Source of the DNA: Acetatifactor sp. | GTDB lineage: Bacteria; Bacillota; Clostridia; Lachnospirales; Lachnospiraceae | DNA: 7,112 bases | Direction: 5' to 3' | NCBI GenBank assembly: GCA_024699575.1 | Contig: JAILPF010000258.1 | Location: 1 to 7,112 of the forward strand | Part shown: positions 6,971 through 7,112 of the stretch, in pieces | Numbering within the stretch: position 1 is the first letter of the stretch | How the letters are laid out: every line of letters starts with the position of its first letter | The notes under the pieces: model-generated | What the model was told of the DNA's origin: nothing | The model's input: only the letters and a program-made list of their open reading frames with translations | The model's database searches: none | Translations under genes and position numbers: made by a program

Positions 6971-7112
6971 TTAACCCTCAGAACCATTTCCGTTCCATCG
7001 GTTTTTCAGCTTGTTTTGCAGTCTGTACAATGTATTTAGTGCATCTAACGGAGTTAAGGTTGTGACTTCAATATCCCGAAGTTCATTCAGAACATCTTCA
7101 TCTGTGACCGTA
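6971..7112 (-). CDS. mutS: DNA mismatch repair protein MutS (partial, C-terminal 46 residues)
   Basis: MutS recognises mismatches and small loops and recruits MutL. Only the extreme C-terminus is inside the window. Translating the minus strand from 7111 gives an open frame ending at TAA (6973-6971). It contains VLNELRDIEVTTLTPLDALN and then TLYRLQNKLK, the conserved MutS tail whose helix-turn-helix region supports dimerisation and ATPase function. A short Asn/Gly-rich end (NRWNGNGSEG) follows. The processivity-clamp motif found near the C-terminus of Firmicutes MutS would lie upstream, beyond the right edge. The mutL ribosome binding site begins 11 bases after the stop, consistent with a mutSL operon. 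The identification rests on a short segment, strongly reinforced by mutL next door. Confidence 0.93.
   Translation of the reverse strand, partial: TVTDEDVLNELRDIEVTTLTPLDALNTLYRLQNKLKNRWNGNGSEG

Overview
This window is a compact stretch of Firmicutes chromosome in which every gene I can support lies on the minus strand. Read in the direction of transcription (right to left) the order is mutS (C-terminal end only) - mutL - miaA - methionine gamma-lyase family protein (YnbB type) - radC - mreB-like - mreC (lacking its extreme C-terminus). Low-to-moderate GC, strong purine-rich Shine-Dalgarno sites, an endonuclease-type MutL and the join of mutSL-miaA-ynbB to radC-mreBC all point to class Clostridia, most likely Lachnospiraceae. 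The family assignment is my inference from gene order and protein style, not from a search.

Right half (2658-7112): mutS, mutL, miaA and the PLP-enzyme gene follow each other with gaps of only about 15-20 bases, each with its own ribosome binding site, and look like one transcription unit whose promoter is outside the window to the right. MutS and MutL are the mismatch recognition and strand-nicking proteins. MutL keeps its N-terminal ATPase motifs and the C-terminal metal-dependent nuclease motifs, so strand discrimination is expected to be of the MutH-independent type. MiaA modifies A37 of tRNAs that read UNN codons. The PLP enzyme belongs to the family often labelled 'aluminium resistance protein'.

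Left half (1-2657): after the only sizeable gap (about 120 bases), which holds a plausible extended -10 promoter, come radC, an MreB-like actin-family gene and mreC. The spacing is 15 bases between radC and mreB and a 4-base ATGA overlap between mreB and mreC. This is the start of the cell-shape (elongasome) cluster. mreD and possibly later morphogenesis or division genes would be expected past the left edge.

Two start codons matter for annotation. mutL should begin at the ATG at 6950, not at the in-frame TTG twelve bases upstream. The mreB-like gene appears to start at a TTG at 1839. I see no tRNA, rRNA, mobile element, CRISPR array, phage gene or clear intrinsic terminator. No exotic new system is evident. 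The points most worth a second look are an MreB-like protein with a degenerate ATP-binding phosphate-2 loop, a clamp-binding-like QMNLF motif in the MutL linker, and the gap between the PLP-enzyme gene and radC.
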